IMG/VR virus record: IMGVR_UViG_3300032331_000283
Location: 1-36,639 of that record
Strand: one strand, 5' to 3'
Origin: a virus
Length of the DNA: 36,639 nt
Shown here: positions 10,164-18,858 of the stretch, piece after piece
How positions within the stretch are numbered: the first letter of the stretch is position 1
Layout: each line of letters starts with the position of its first letter
Notes under the pieces: model-generated
Database searches by the model: none
What the model was told of the DNA's origin: nothing
Seen by the model: only the letters and a program-made list of their open reading frames with translations
Position numbers and translations under genes: made by a program

Positions 10164-11374
10164 GATTCGTATTTAAATACCGCTTTATTTTTACCAGTTT
10201 TAATTTCTTTAAAACCGTTTTCTATTAAATAATCACCTATTTTTTTAATATCATAAGTAGTTACATCATCAAATATAAAGACACATTCTTTTGCTTTTCT
10301 AGGTAAAAAGAAATCAACTTCTTTCATAACACTAACAGTATCGTGTGGCCCATCAAAATGCACCAAATCATATTGTGTTAACATTATTTTATATTCGTTG
10401 TAGATAGGATAACCATCTGCATATCTTTTGAAAAATTCTGTATCTTCTAAACAAACAAGATGAAACTCAGGATATTCTTTTGTAAAGTTTAATAACGCTT
10501 CTTTTTTCATATCGTTTGTATAATCACACTTAGTTTGTGGTGCTTCATCTGAATAAGCATAAACAATATTTCCATAAGGATCAATACCCAAATGATTTAG
10601 TTTTACTTGTGGATGATATTTTCTAAATGAATCTATTATAATCTTACTTCCCATTCCAAGTCTTACACCTATTTCGGCAGTTACACCAATAGGATTTTTT
10701 AATAACTTAACTGCTTCTTCTAAAGATTCATATTCATGGCTATCGCCATTAAATGTTGCAGGTTTTTCCTTATTGATAACATCTGTAATTTTAAATGTAT
10801 TAGCACCAATATGATCACAAAGCACTGTTGTATCAGCGAATATTTTAAATCCTCTAATCTTTGCTTTTCTACAAAAATCTACATCTTCTGATACTGTATT
10901 TTTATGATCTAAAGCTGAATGGTAAACATATTGAGGATAACCTATAGTTTTAAAAACTTCCGATTTAATTAGAACACAGCCCATACCAGCTGCTTCTATT
11001 TCTAAGAAAGGAACGTTTTTAATATTTTCATAAGGTATATTTGAACAACCACCAAATTGGTTCTTCTCATATATTTCTATAACATGTCTATCGTGGTGTC
11101 TTTGTCTATATAAACCCGATACCATATCTACATTATGACTTAAAAGTTTTTTAAGAGTATCTGGTGCAAATACAATATCACTATCTACAGAAAACAAATA
11201 GTCGTAATGAGTTGCCCAATGAGCGATAAGATTTCTTATTTGATCTACTTGATAACCATAAAAAAATTGAAATTGGGTTTTATAGCCCTCAGGAACTTCA
11301 AGATTATATATTGCTCTCATTGTTTCTGGTTCAATATATTTGTTTGTAGGTATTCCTATTAATATTGTTTTCAT
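10160..11374 (-). CDS. Two-domain glycosyltransferase plus SAM methyltransferase-like protein
   Basis: A 404-residue fusion. Residues 1-200 form a GT-A type glycosyltransferase: MKTILIGIPT start, RNLIAHWA, the metal/nucleotide-sugar motif DSD at 64-66 (FSVDSDIVF), and a SEDVDFC acidic motif at 162-168 near the acceptor side. Residues about 215-404 form a class I methyltransferase-like fold: glycine-rich motif EIGVRLGMGS at 234-243, an acidic strand LVHFDGPHD, and a FIFDDVTTYD segment, as in Methyltransf_24-type proteins. It overlaps the upstream glycosyltransferase gene by four bases (ATGA), with AGGAT about nine bases before the ATG, so the two are one translation unit. Likely substrates are phage surface proteins or host-derived glycans; this is inferred from place only. 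Confidence 0.78.
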   Translation of the reverse strand: MKTILIGIPTNKYIEPETMRAIYNLEVPEGYKTQFQFFYGYQVDQIRNLIAHWATHYDYLFSVDSDIVFAPDTLKKLLSHNVDMVSGLYRQRHHDRHVIEIYEKNQFGGCSNIPYENIKNVPFLEIEAAGMGCVLIKSEVFKTIGYPQYVYHSALDHKNTVSEDVDFCRKAKIRGFKIFADTTVLCDHIGANTFKITDVINKEKPATFNGDSHEYESLEEAVKLLKNPIGVTAEIGVRLGMGSKIIIDSFRKYHPQVKLNHLGIDPYGNIVYAYSDEAPQTKCDYTNDMKKEALLNFTKEYPEFHLVCLEDTEFFKRYADGYPIYNEYKIMLTQYDLVHFDGPHDTVSVMKEVDFFLPRKAKECVFIFDDVTTYDIKKIGDYLIENGFKEIKTGKNKAVFKYES

Positions 11375-13401
11375 TGTGTTAATATCCTATTTGCATTTTT
11401 AGTTTGTTCTGTTGAATTTACTTTATAATCATTTAATGAACTCATATCATTATAATTATAAAATATATCTTGTACTACTTTAATTTTGTTTGGATCTGCT
11501 TTTTCTATTACTGTATAGAATATAGAACCATCACCACCTGCTTTGTACCAATTTCCTTTTTCATCTTTAAAATTTCCATCATTTACATTATGCAATAGAT
11601 ATGCTTTAAATGTTCTTAAATGAGTATAAGGCATATTCCAATTAAATTTATATTGTCTATATTTCTTTTCTTTTTTAGTTTCTTGTAAATAATTTTGAGA
11701 TATCAAAGGTATTTTATCTACCATTGAATAACATGAACCATAAGTAAATTCAGTTGTACCATCATAAAGATTATTGTAAAAATGAAATATTTGATTGTCG
11801 TTTACTAGAGAATCGTCTCCGTCTAAGAACATTACAATATTGTCCATTTGAGAATATTTAATTATAGCTTCTATTTGATTTCTCACTGCACCTTTATTTT
11901 CTGTATTTTTAATTACGATTACTTTATCACTTTCATATCTTTTAGCAATATCATAAGTATTGTCTGTAGAACAATCATCAATAACAATCATTAAGTAATT
12001 ATCATAATCTTGTGTAATAACAGACTTAATACATGTTTCAATATATTGACTGGCATTATATGCAGGTGTAACTATAATCATTTTTTGTTGAGTGTTTCTA
12101 GGTATATAATTTTCTTCATAATTTTCAAATCTTCTACCAAACACAGTTTTAACTCTTGCATTAATATAACTTACTTGTTTATATTCTTCTTTTGAAAGGT
12201 ATGCACCTAATTTTTTATAGATATGTTGTTTCCATTGTAATGCAACAGAATCCCAACCTACAATATCTTTTATAATATTACAAGCATACATTTTTTGTTG
12301 ATGTAGATATCTATCAACATTTGCTCTTAAAACCATATTTACAAATTTATCTTCTTGTTGCTTTTTGTCGATAAATCTAAAAAGACTATTTGGTTCAATT
12401 GCATAATCCATTAAATAACAGGCCTGTTCAACGGCCGTTTCTTCTAATGCACCAAAACGAGTTGTAATTAAAGGAGTATTGTAAGCAATAGATTCCAACG
12501 TTGAAATACCAAATGTTTCAGGAAATGCACCAGGAAATAACATGAAACTTGCTTTGGCCATTAATTCTGCTATTTCTGATTGTTTAATAATACCAGTAAA
12601 CTCTACATCTAGTTTTTTATATTTTTCATCAGCAACCAATTCTCTCCATTTTTTTTCTTGTTCATCGGGAGCAGCATTTTCTCTAAATCTATAATATCCA
12701 CCAATTACTTTTAATTTAGCTTGAGGTATATTTTGTTTAATTCTTTCCCACATATTCTCAACCAGAGGCAACATGCCTTTTGTAACAGAAGCATTGTAAA
12801 CATATAGATAAGGATCTTTTTTTCTTATATCTACTTCGTTTTTATAATATATAATACCGTTACGTGTCATAAAAACTTTTTTCTTTAATACTTCAAAGTT
12901 TCTTTTTCTTCCATGATCACAATTTGTAACATAAGACGTATGAAAATCTGAAAGTGTAAATATTTCATCTAAATCACCATGTACCAGCATATCTTCTAAT
13001 ATATGATCACCATACATTGAAAATGTATCGTGCATCCACATGGCTTTTAATTTAGCATTAGCTTTTATTTTAGAATATCTTTGAGGTTTAAAACGTTCAA
13101 ATTGATTATATAACTGTTCGGGCACAAAAGGTATTACTGTTCTGGAAGATATAACAACATCAAAATTAAAATCATTTTTATAGTCTAATATTGTATGATC
13201 AATATATTGAACATTATCAAATATTCCTTCTTTAGATTCTTTATCTATGCAGTTATTAAATACTGTTACTTTGAAATTCTTTTTAGCTAGTTCTTTTGCA
13301 AGTAAAATAACGGCTGATTCTGATCCACCTAGACCTCTTTTATTTAAGGTATCACCATCATAGGTCAATCCAATAATGTCAATAATCGCTATAGAAATCA
13401 T
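11371..13401 (-). CDS. Bifunctional glycosyltransferase: GT-B (GT4-like) domain fused to GT-A (GT2-like) domain
   Basis: A 676-residue protein with two complete transferase modules. The N-terminal half is GT-B: GLGGSESAVILLAKELAK near residue 25 (GT4-type N-lobe) and the C-lobe LFPGAFPETFGISTLESIA with ALEETAVEQA near 290-330, where the Glu-x7-Glu pattern fits a retaining GT4 enzyme. The C-terminal half from about residue 440 is GT2: IIVTPAYNASQYIETCIKSV, VIDDCSTDNTYDIA, and FLDGDDS, the DxD metal site. It leads a two-gene minus-strand operon with the glycosyltransferase-methyltransferase. Its start is 29 bases from a divergent late promoter palindrome; no clear ribosome site is visible. It probably assembles a short glycan on virion proteins. 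Confidence 0.83.
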   Translation of the reverse strand: MISIAIIDIIGLTYDGDTLNKRGLGGSESAVILLAKELAKKNFKVTVFNNCIDKESKEGIFDNVQYIDHTILDYKNDFNFDVVISSRTVIPFVPEQLYNQFERFKPQRYSKIKANAKLKAMWMHDTFSMYGDHILEDMLVHGDLDEIFTLSDFHTSYVTNCDHGRKRNFEVLKKKVFMTRNGIIYYKNEVDIRKKDPYLYVYNASVTKGMLPLVENMWERIKQNIPQAKLKVIGGYYRFRENAAPDEQEKKWRELVADEKYKKLDVEFTGIIKQSEIAELMAKASFMLFPGAFPETFGISTLESIAYNTPLITTRFGALEETAVEQACYLMDYAIEPNSLFRFIDKKQQEDKFVNMVLRANVDRYLHQQKMYACNIIKDIVGWDSVALQWKQHIYKKLGAYLSKEEYKQVSYINARVKTVFGRRFENYEENYIPRNTQQKMIIVTPAYNASQYIETCIKSVITQDYDNYLMIVIDDCSTDNTYDIAKRYESDKVIVIKNTENKGAVRNQIEAIIKYSQMDNIVMFLDGDDSLVNDNQIFHFYNNLYDGTTEFTYGSCYSMVDKIPLISQNYLQETKKEKKYRQYKFNWNMPYTHLRTFKAYLLHNVNDGNFKDEKGNWYKAGGDGSIFYTVIEKADPNKIKVVQDIFYNYNDMSSLNDYKVNSTEQTKNANRILTQ

Positions 13402-13429
13402 TTTAAAAAAATTGTTATAAAGTTATAAT

Positions 13430-13441
13430 TATTTATAAATA
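13430..13441. promoter_or_regulatory. Palindromic divergent late promoter TATTTATAAATA
   Basis: The 12 bases TATTTATAAATA are a perfect palindrome. They contain TATAAATA on the + strand at 13434-13441, reading toward the collagen-like gene at 13499, and TATAAATA on the - strand at 13430-13437, reading toward the glycosyltransferase gene whose ATG ends at 13401. The two late boxes thus overlap by four base pairs in the only 97-base divergent gap of the window. It should fire in both directions, though probably not at the same moment on one molecule. Confidence 0.72.
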
Positions 13442-13498
13442 TACTATAACATAATGTAACTGTATTGTCAATCAAATAGAATTAAATGTAAATTATAG

Positions 13499-15148
13499 AT
13501 GGCCATAATAAAAGGACCCACACAACAAGTAAAAGTAACACTTCCTTCAAGAGCTAGTGGATCAATAGGTTACACAGGATCACAAGGTTATACAGGATCT
13601 GGTGGAACTGGAAATGGTTACACAGGTTCACAAGGATATTCAGGTAGTTTAGGTTACACAGGTTCACAAGGACAAATAGGTTATACAGGATCTGGTGGAA
13701 CTGGAAACGGCTATACAGGTTCTCAAGGTTCAACAGGATTTACAGGAAGTTTAGGTTACACAGGATCGGCTGGAGTTGGTTATACAGGATCAAAAGGTAC
13801 TGATGGAACAATTGGTAGAGACGGGTACACAGGTTCTTTAGGATTTACCGGTTCAGCAGGAGTTGGTTACACAGGCTCCACAGGCACTGGTTACACAGGT
13901 TCACAAGGTACTATTGGTTATACTGGATCAGCAGGCGCTGCTAATACAGGAAATATTACATTTAACACAAATACAATTTCAGCAACTTCAGGAAATATTA
14001 TACTTGATCCTCCAGGAGCAGGAGTTGTAGATGTTAATACAAGTAGAATTATAAACGTAACAGATCCTTCTTCTGATCAAGATGCTGCTACAAAAGCGTA
14101 TGTTGATTCTCAGGTGTCTGCTGTTGGTGATGGTTACACAGGTTCACAAGGTATAGTTGGTTACACAGGATCAAAAGGCGATCAAGGAAATTTAGGATAC
14201 ACAGGATCGGCTTCAACAGTTGCTGGTTATACAGGATCAGCCGGTGCTGGTTATACAGGTTCACAAGGAAATTTAGGTTATACTGGATCAATAGGTACTC
14301 CAGGTTCAACAGGTTATTCTGGGTCAGTTGGTTACACAGGTTCAAAAGGCCAATTACAAATCACAACTTCAACAACTCCTCCAGAAAGTCCTGATTACGG
14401 AGATATTTGGATTGATTCTGCTACAGGTATACAATATTTTTATATTACTGATGGAGATTCAAATCAGTGGGTTGAAGATTCAAATGTGGGTGTAAGAGGG
14501 CCTATAGGTTTTACAGGTTCACAAGGAGAATCAGGAATAGCAAATTTAGGAAGAAAATTTAGTTGGTCTGCTCCAGCTGATGGAACACCTACAACAGGTG
14601 GAACAACAACAGGTACAATAGCAGGTTCTAATGCGTCTTTTTCTAGTACTTCAATTGGTGTTCAATTCACACAAGGCGCAACTCAAAATGGTAGAGTTGT
14701 TTGGAATTTAACGGATATAGATTTTACTAGAGATTTAAGTGTAGATATTTCTTTTTATCAATCTGGTGCTGACGGCATTTCTTTTGGTATAGGAGGTACA
14801 AATGCTTTTTCAAATTCTCAACCTTATACAGTTACTAATAATAGTTTATCGTTTTGGTATAAAACAAATACAAACAAAACACAATTTTATAAAAATGGTA
14901 CAGCCAATGGAAGTGAAACTGATTATATAGCTGGATTGACTTATGAAGATTCTTGGGTTTCATTAAAATTAGTATTAAGGACAATTTCATCTACTCGATA
15001 TGCTTTTGTATATCATCAAGGTGTTTTAATAAATTCATTAGATATTACGTCTTGGTCGCCTACAGGAAAATATATATTTGTAGGAGCTTGGTCAGGTGCA
15101 GCTGTAGGATCGCATGCTGTTAATGCTGTTTCTATTGATTATATTTAA
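13499..15148 (+). CDS. Collagen-like tail fibre with C-terminal lectin-like domain
   Basis: A 549-residue fibre. After a 20-residue head come GYTGSQG-type Gly-x-y stretches at about residues 21-155 and 210-283. They are separated by a junction domain (GNIILDPPGAG ... RIINVTDPSSDQDAATKAYV) that also ends the protein at 19219. A small globular module (ITTSTTPPESPDYGDIWIDS) follows, shared with the 1204-residue fibre. The last 190 residues form an all-beta domain (WNLTDIDFTRDLSVDISFYQ, ADGISFGIGG, LKLVLRTISSTRYAFVYHQG) with the look of a concanavalin/L-type lectin jelly roll, so a glycan-binding tip is plausible. The collagen triplets are broken in places (GTGN, GVGYT). No Shine-Dalgarno is evident before the ATG. 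Confidence 0.75.
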   Translation: MAIIKGPTQQVKVTLPSRASGSIGYTGSQGYTGSGGTGNGYTGSQGYSGSLGYTGSQGQIGYTGSGGTGNGYTGSQGSTGFTGSLGYTGSAGVGYTGSKGTDGTIGRDGYTGSLGFTGSAGVGYTGSTGTGYTGSQGTIGYTGSAGAANTGNITFNTNTISATSGNIILDPPGAGVVDVNTSRIINVTDPSSDQDAATKAYVDSQVSAVGDGYTGSQGIVGYTGSKGDQGNLGYTGSASTVAGYTGSAGAGYTGSQGNLGYTGSIGTPGSTGYSGSVGYTGSKGQLQITTSTTPPESPDYGDIWIDSATGIQYFYITDGDSNQWVEDSNVGVRGPIGFTGSQGESGIANLGRKFSWSAPADGTPTTGGTTTGTIAGSNASFSSTSIGVQFTQGATQNGRVVWNLTDIDFTRDLSVDISFYQSGADGISFGIGGTNAFSNSQPYTVTNNSLSFWYKTNTNKTQFYKNGTANGSETDYIAGLTYEDSWVSLKLVLRTISSTRYAFVYHQGVLINSLDITSWSPTGKYIFVGAWSGAAVGSHAVNAVSIDYI

Positions 15149-15182
15149 TTAAAAAAAATAATTACATGAAAGAAAAAACTTT

Positions 15183-15190
15183 TATAAATA
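15183..15190 (+). promoter_or_regulatory. T4-type late promoter core TATAAATA before the long collagen-like fibre
   Basis: Exact TATAAATA in the 76-base gap after the first collagen-like gene, 34 bases before the ATG at 15225, with AGAGAG as ribosome site. The gap is otherwise plain AT-rich sequence without a terminator hairpin. Confidence 0.72.
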
Positions 15191-15224
15191 ATACTAAGAA
15201 TAACAAATTAATTAGAGAGAATTA

Positions 15225-18200
15225 ATGCCAGCTATAAATTTCCCTTCAACAGGTTTAACACCAAATGTAACTACATATACATTAGGTAATCGTACTTGGT
15301 TATGGAATGGAAACGCTTGGCAATTACAAACAACTGTAGCAGGTTACACTGGTTCACAAGGTGATATCGGTTACACTGGTTCTCAAGGAACAACAGGTTT
15401 TGTTGGTTCAAAAGGTGATTTAGGATATACAGGTTCACAAGGTATTCAAGGAAATCAAGGTAACGTTGGTTACGTAGGTTCACAAGGTATTCAAGGAAAT
15501 CAAGGTAACTTAGGTTACACAGGTTCACAAGGTGATATCGGTTATACAGGTTCATTAGGTTATACTGGTTCACAAGGTATTCAAGGTAACGTTGGTTACG
15601 TAGGATCTAAAGGTGATATAGGATATTCTGGTTCACAAGGTATTCAAGGAGATTTAGGTTATACAGGATCAAAAGGCGATCAAGGTATTCAAGGTTATTC
15701 TGGTTCACAAGGTATTCAAGGAGATTTAGGTTACACAGGATCAAAAGGTGATATAGGATATTCAGGTTCAAAAGGTGATTTAGGTTACACAGGATCAAAA
15801 GGAGATACAGGACTTGGATTTAATATTGCAAAAATTTATGCTTCAGTTGCAGCTTTAACAGCAGACACTTCGCCAACAGGAATTGTTGCTGGAGAATTTG
15901 CTATCATTAACACAAATGATGTTGAGAATGCTGAAGATGGAAGATTATATTTATGGACAGGATCAGCTTACTCTTATGTTTCAGATTTATCAGGTGCTGC
16001 CGGCATACAAGGTCCTCAAGGTAATGATGGTTACGTAGGTTCTCAAGGAAATTTAGGTTACACAGGTTCTAAAGGTGATATCGGTTATTCTGGCTCAAGA
16101 GGTTACACAGGTAGCCAAGGTATTCAAGGAGATTTTGGTTACACAGGATCACAAGGTGTAATTGGTTATTCTGGTTCACAAGGTGTAATTGGATTTACAG
16201 GATCAAAAGGTGATCAAGGAAATTTAGGTTACGCAGGTTCACAAGGTATTCAAGGTGTTATAGGTTACACAGGATCACAAGGTGTAATTGGATTTACAGG
16301 TTCACAAGGTGATCAAGGTATTCAAGGAAATTTAGGTTACACAGGATCAAAAGGTGATCAAGGAAATTTAGGTTACACAGGATCTAAAGGCGATATAGGA
16401 TATTCTGGTTCGCAAGGTATTCAAGGAGATTTAGGTTACACAGGATCAAAAGGTGATCAAGGAAATCAAGGTAACGTAGGTTACACAGGTTCACAAGGTA
16501 TTCAAGGCGTAATTGGTTACACAGGATCAAAAGGCGATCAAGGAAATTTAGGTTACACAGGTTCTCAAGGTATTCAAGGAGATTTAGGTTACACAGGATC
16601 AAAAGGCGATATAGGATATTCTGGTTCACAAGGTGTAATTGGTTATACAGGATCAAAAGGTGATATCGGTTACACAGGTTCAAAAGGCGATATTGGTTAC
16701 ACAGGATCACAAGGTGATTTAGGTTACACTGGATCTGCCGGTGTTGATGGCGATACATATCACACATTAGCAACAGGTTCATTTACATTAGGAACTTCAG
16801 GTAACGATTCTGTTACTTTAACTACAACTAATGTTGATTATTCTCCAGGACAAAGTATTATTCTTGCCGCTACTGCAAATGCAGGTTCTCATCAACATGC
16901 AACTGTAGTTTCTTATGTACAAAATACAGGTGTTTTAACATTTAATAAAGATACAAAAACAGGAACAGGAACTTACTCCGCTTGGGAAGTTAATTTAGAT
17001 GGTGCTATAGGTATTCAAGGTTACACAGGATCAAGTGGTTACACAGGTTCACAAGGCGTAATTGGTTATACAGGATCACAAGGTGATTTTGGTTACACAG
17101 GATCAAAAGGTGATATCGGTTATTCTGGTTCACAAGGCGTAATTGGATTTACAGGTTCTCAAGGTATTCAAGGTGTAATTGGTTACACTGGTTCAAAAGG
17201 CGATCAAGGAAATTTAGGTTATACAGGATCAAAAGGCGATCAAGGAAATCAAGGTAACATAGGTTACACTGGTTCACAAGGTATTCAAGGTGTAATAGGA
17301 TATTCTGGTTCGCAAGGTATTCAAGGTGTAGATGGTTACACAGGATCGCAAGGTATTCAAGGTGTAATTGGTTACACAGGTTCAAAAGGCGATCAAGGTA
17401 ATATAGGTTACACAGGTTCAAAAGGTGATATTGGATATTCAGGTTCACAAGGTATTCAAGGTGTAGATGGTTATACAGGTTCACAAGGTATTCAAGGTAT
17501 TCAAGGTTATTCTGGTTCGCAAGGTATTCAAGGTGTAATTGGTTACACAGGATCAAAAGGCGATATTGGATATTCAGGTTCGCAAGGTATTCAAGGTGAT
17601 ATCGGTTATTCTGGTTCACAAGGTGTAATTGGATTTACAGGATCAAAAGGTTATACAGGTAGTCAAGGTATTCAAGGAGATTTTGGTTACACAGGATCAA
17701 AAGGTGATTTAGGTTACACAGGATCAATTGGTTATACAGGATCACAAGGTGATATCGGTTACACAGGTTCACACGGTGTAATTGGTTATACAGGTTCTAA
17801 AGGTAACACAGGTTTAGGATTTAACATTGCTAAAATATATACTTCAGTAGCATTATTAACTGCTGATACTTCTCCAACAGGAATTGTTGCAGGAGAATTT
17901 GCTATCGTAGAAACAGGTAATGTAAATGATTCAGAAAATTCAAGATTATACTTATGGACAGGTTCAGCATATAGTTTTGTTTCTGATTTATCAGGAACAT
18001 TAGGTTACGTAGGTTCACAAGGTGTTATAGGTTACACAGGATCACAAGGTGTAATTGGTTACACAGGATCTAAAGGTGATATAGGATATTCTGGTTCGCA
18101 AGGTATTCAAGGAGATTTAGGTTACACAGGTTCGCAAGGTATTCAAGGTAATATCGGTTATACTGGTTCACAAGGTGTTATAGGTTATTCAGGAAGTTTA

Positions 18201-18839
18201 GGTTACACAGGATCAAAAGGTGATATTGGATATTCAGGTTCACAAGGTTACGTAGGATCTCAAGGCGATATTGGTTACACTGGTTCACAAGGTATTCAAG
18301 GTGTAATAGGATATTCTGGCTCAAAAGGAGATACAGGATATGTTGGTTCACAAGGTGTAATTGGTTATACTGGTTCACAAGGTGTTATAGGTTATTCAGG
18401 AAGTTTAGGTTACACAGGTTCAGAAGGTTACGTAGGTTCAAGAGGCAATTTACAAATCACAACTTCAGCAACTCCTCCGGGCGGTGCTGTTGTAGGTGAT
18501 ATTTGGATTGATTCAAATTCAGGCGTTCAATACTTCTACAGTTATGATGGAGATTCATATCAGTGGGTTGAATACGGTAATTTAGGAGTTACAGGTTACA
18601 CAGGATCAAAAGGCGATAACGTAACTGCAAGTGCTTACTCTACTTACACATTAACAGGTAATAATTCTACTAATACAATTACTATCAACGGTGGTAATAA
18701 TGTACATAGTATTTTAGTTTTCAAAGATGGTGTGTATTTAAGACCAACAACTGATTACACGGTATCAGGATCAACTTTAACATTAATTTCCACTCCTACA
18801 AGTGGTGTAATAATATCTGTAAGACAGTTACCAATTTAA
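15225..18839 (+). CDS. Giant collagen-like tail fibre protein (four collagen stalks)
   Basis: A 1204-residue fibre. Residues 1-39 are an attachment head (FPSTGLTPNVTTYTLGNRTW, WNGNAWQLQT) duplicated in the gene at 18859. Four long collagen-like stalks follow at about residues 40-195, 257-509, 593-862 and 924-1074, built from GYT, GSQ, GSK, GIQ, GDx and GNx triplets with almost no proline (one GPQ seen). Between them lie globular inserts: GLGFNIAKIYASVAALTADT appears twice (about 196-256 and 863-923), and a DTYHTLATGSFTLGTSGN domain is at 510-592, with a relative in the gene at 19219. The end holds a DIWIDSNSGVQYFY module and a tip domain (ILVFKDGVYLRPTTDYTVSG). Probably a trimeric adhesion fibre. 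Confidence 0.82.
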   Translation: MPAINFPSTGLTPNVTTYTLGNRTWLWNGNAWQLQTTVAGYTGSQGDIGYTGSQGTTGFVGSKGDLGYTGSQGIQGNQGNVGYVGSQGIQGNQGNLGYTGSQGDIGYTGSLGYTGSQGIQGNVGYVGSKGDIGYSGSQGIQGDLGYTGSKGDQGIQGYSGSQGIQGDLGYTGSKGDIGYSGSKGDLGYTGSKGDTGLGFNIAKIYASVAALTADTSPTGIVAGEFAIINTNDVENAEDGRLYLWTGSAYSYVSDLSGAAGIQGPQGNDGYVGSQGNLGYTGSKGDIGYSGSRGYTGSQGIQGDFGYTGSQGVIGYSGSQGVIGFTGSKGDQGNLGYAGSQGIQGVIGYTGSQGVIGFTGSQGDQGIQGNLGYTGSKGDQGNLGYTGSKGDIGYSGSQGIQGDLGYTGSKGDQGNQGNVGYTGSQGIQGVIGYTGSKGDQGNLGYTGSQGIQGDLGYTGSKGDIGYSGSQGVIGYTGSKGDIGYTGSKGDIGYTGSQGDLGYTGSAGVDGDTYHTLATGSFTLGTSGNDSVTLTTTNVDYSPGQSIILAATANAGSHQHATVVSYVQNTGVLTFNKDTKTGTGTYSAWEVNLDGAIGIQGYTGSSGYTGSQGVIGYTGSQGDFGYTGSKGDIGYSGSQGVIGFTGSQGIQGVIGYTGSKGDQGNLGYTGSKGDQGNQGNIGYTGSQGIQGVIGYSGSQGIQGVDGYTGSQGIQGVIGYTGSKGDQGNIGYTGSKGDIGYSGSQGIQGVDGYTGSQGIQGIQGYSGSQGIQGVIGYTGSKGDIGYSGSQGIQGDIGYSGSQGVIGFTGSKGYTGSQGIQGDFGYTGSKGDLGYTGSIGYTGSQGDIGYTGSHGVIGYTGSKGNTGLGFNIAKIYTSVALLTADTSPTGIVAGEFAIVETGNVNDSENSRLYLWTGSAYSFVSDLSGTLGYVGSQGVIGYTGSQGVIGYTGSKGDIGYSGSQGIQGDLGYTGSQGIQGNIGYTGSQGVIGYSGSLGYTGSKGDIGYSGSQGYVGSQGDIGYTGSQGIQGVIGYSGSKGDTGYVGSQGVIGYTGSQGVIGYSGSLGYTGSEGYVGSRGNLQITTSATPPGGAVVGDIWIDSNSGVQYFYSYDGDSYQWVEYGNLGVTGYTGSKGDNVTASAYSTYTLTGNNSTNTITINGGNNVHSILVFKDGVYLRPTTDYTVSGSTLTLISTPTSGVIISVRQLPI
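15342..18446 (+). repeat. Collagen-coding DNA repeat field (GGTTACACAGGATCAAAAGG and variants)
   Basis: Four blocks (about 15342-15810, 15993-16752, 17001-17811, 17994-18446) consist of near-identical 9-base triplet-of-codons units such as GGTTACACAGGATCACAAGG, GGTATTCAAGG and GGTGATATAGG. Identical strings of 20 bases or more recur many times. Shorter fields of the same units occur at 13559-13940, 14129-14350, 18972-19070 and 19386-19580. The repeats are in frame throughout, so length changes by recombination or slippage in units of nine bases would keep the fibre readable. The open minus-strand frames here are shadows of the repeats. Confidence 0.85.
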
Positions 18840-18858
18840 TTAACAAAGGGGTGAAAAC

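Noticed and set aside
12010-12195. Small + strand open frame inside the double glycosyltransferase gene
   Set aside because: It is opposite a strongly supported coding domain (GT2 motifs) and is rich in Phe/Ile/Asn as expected for an antisense shadow.
15271-18378. Several long open frames on the minus strand through the collagen region (also 14088-14345 and 19352-19561), all Leu/Asn/Cys-rich
   Set aside because: They are the antisense reading of the repeated GYTGSQG codons, have no ribosome sites and no independent domain character, and lie entirely inside well-supported + strand fibre genes.
15342-18446. Regular DNA repeats as a possible CRISPR array or satellite
   Set aside because: The repeats are 9-base coding units in one continuous frame giving Gly-X-Y triplets; there are no unique spacers of constant length.
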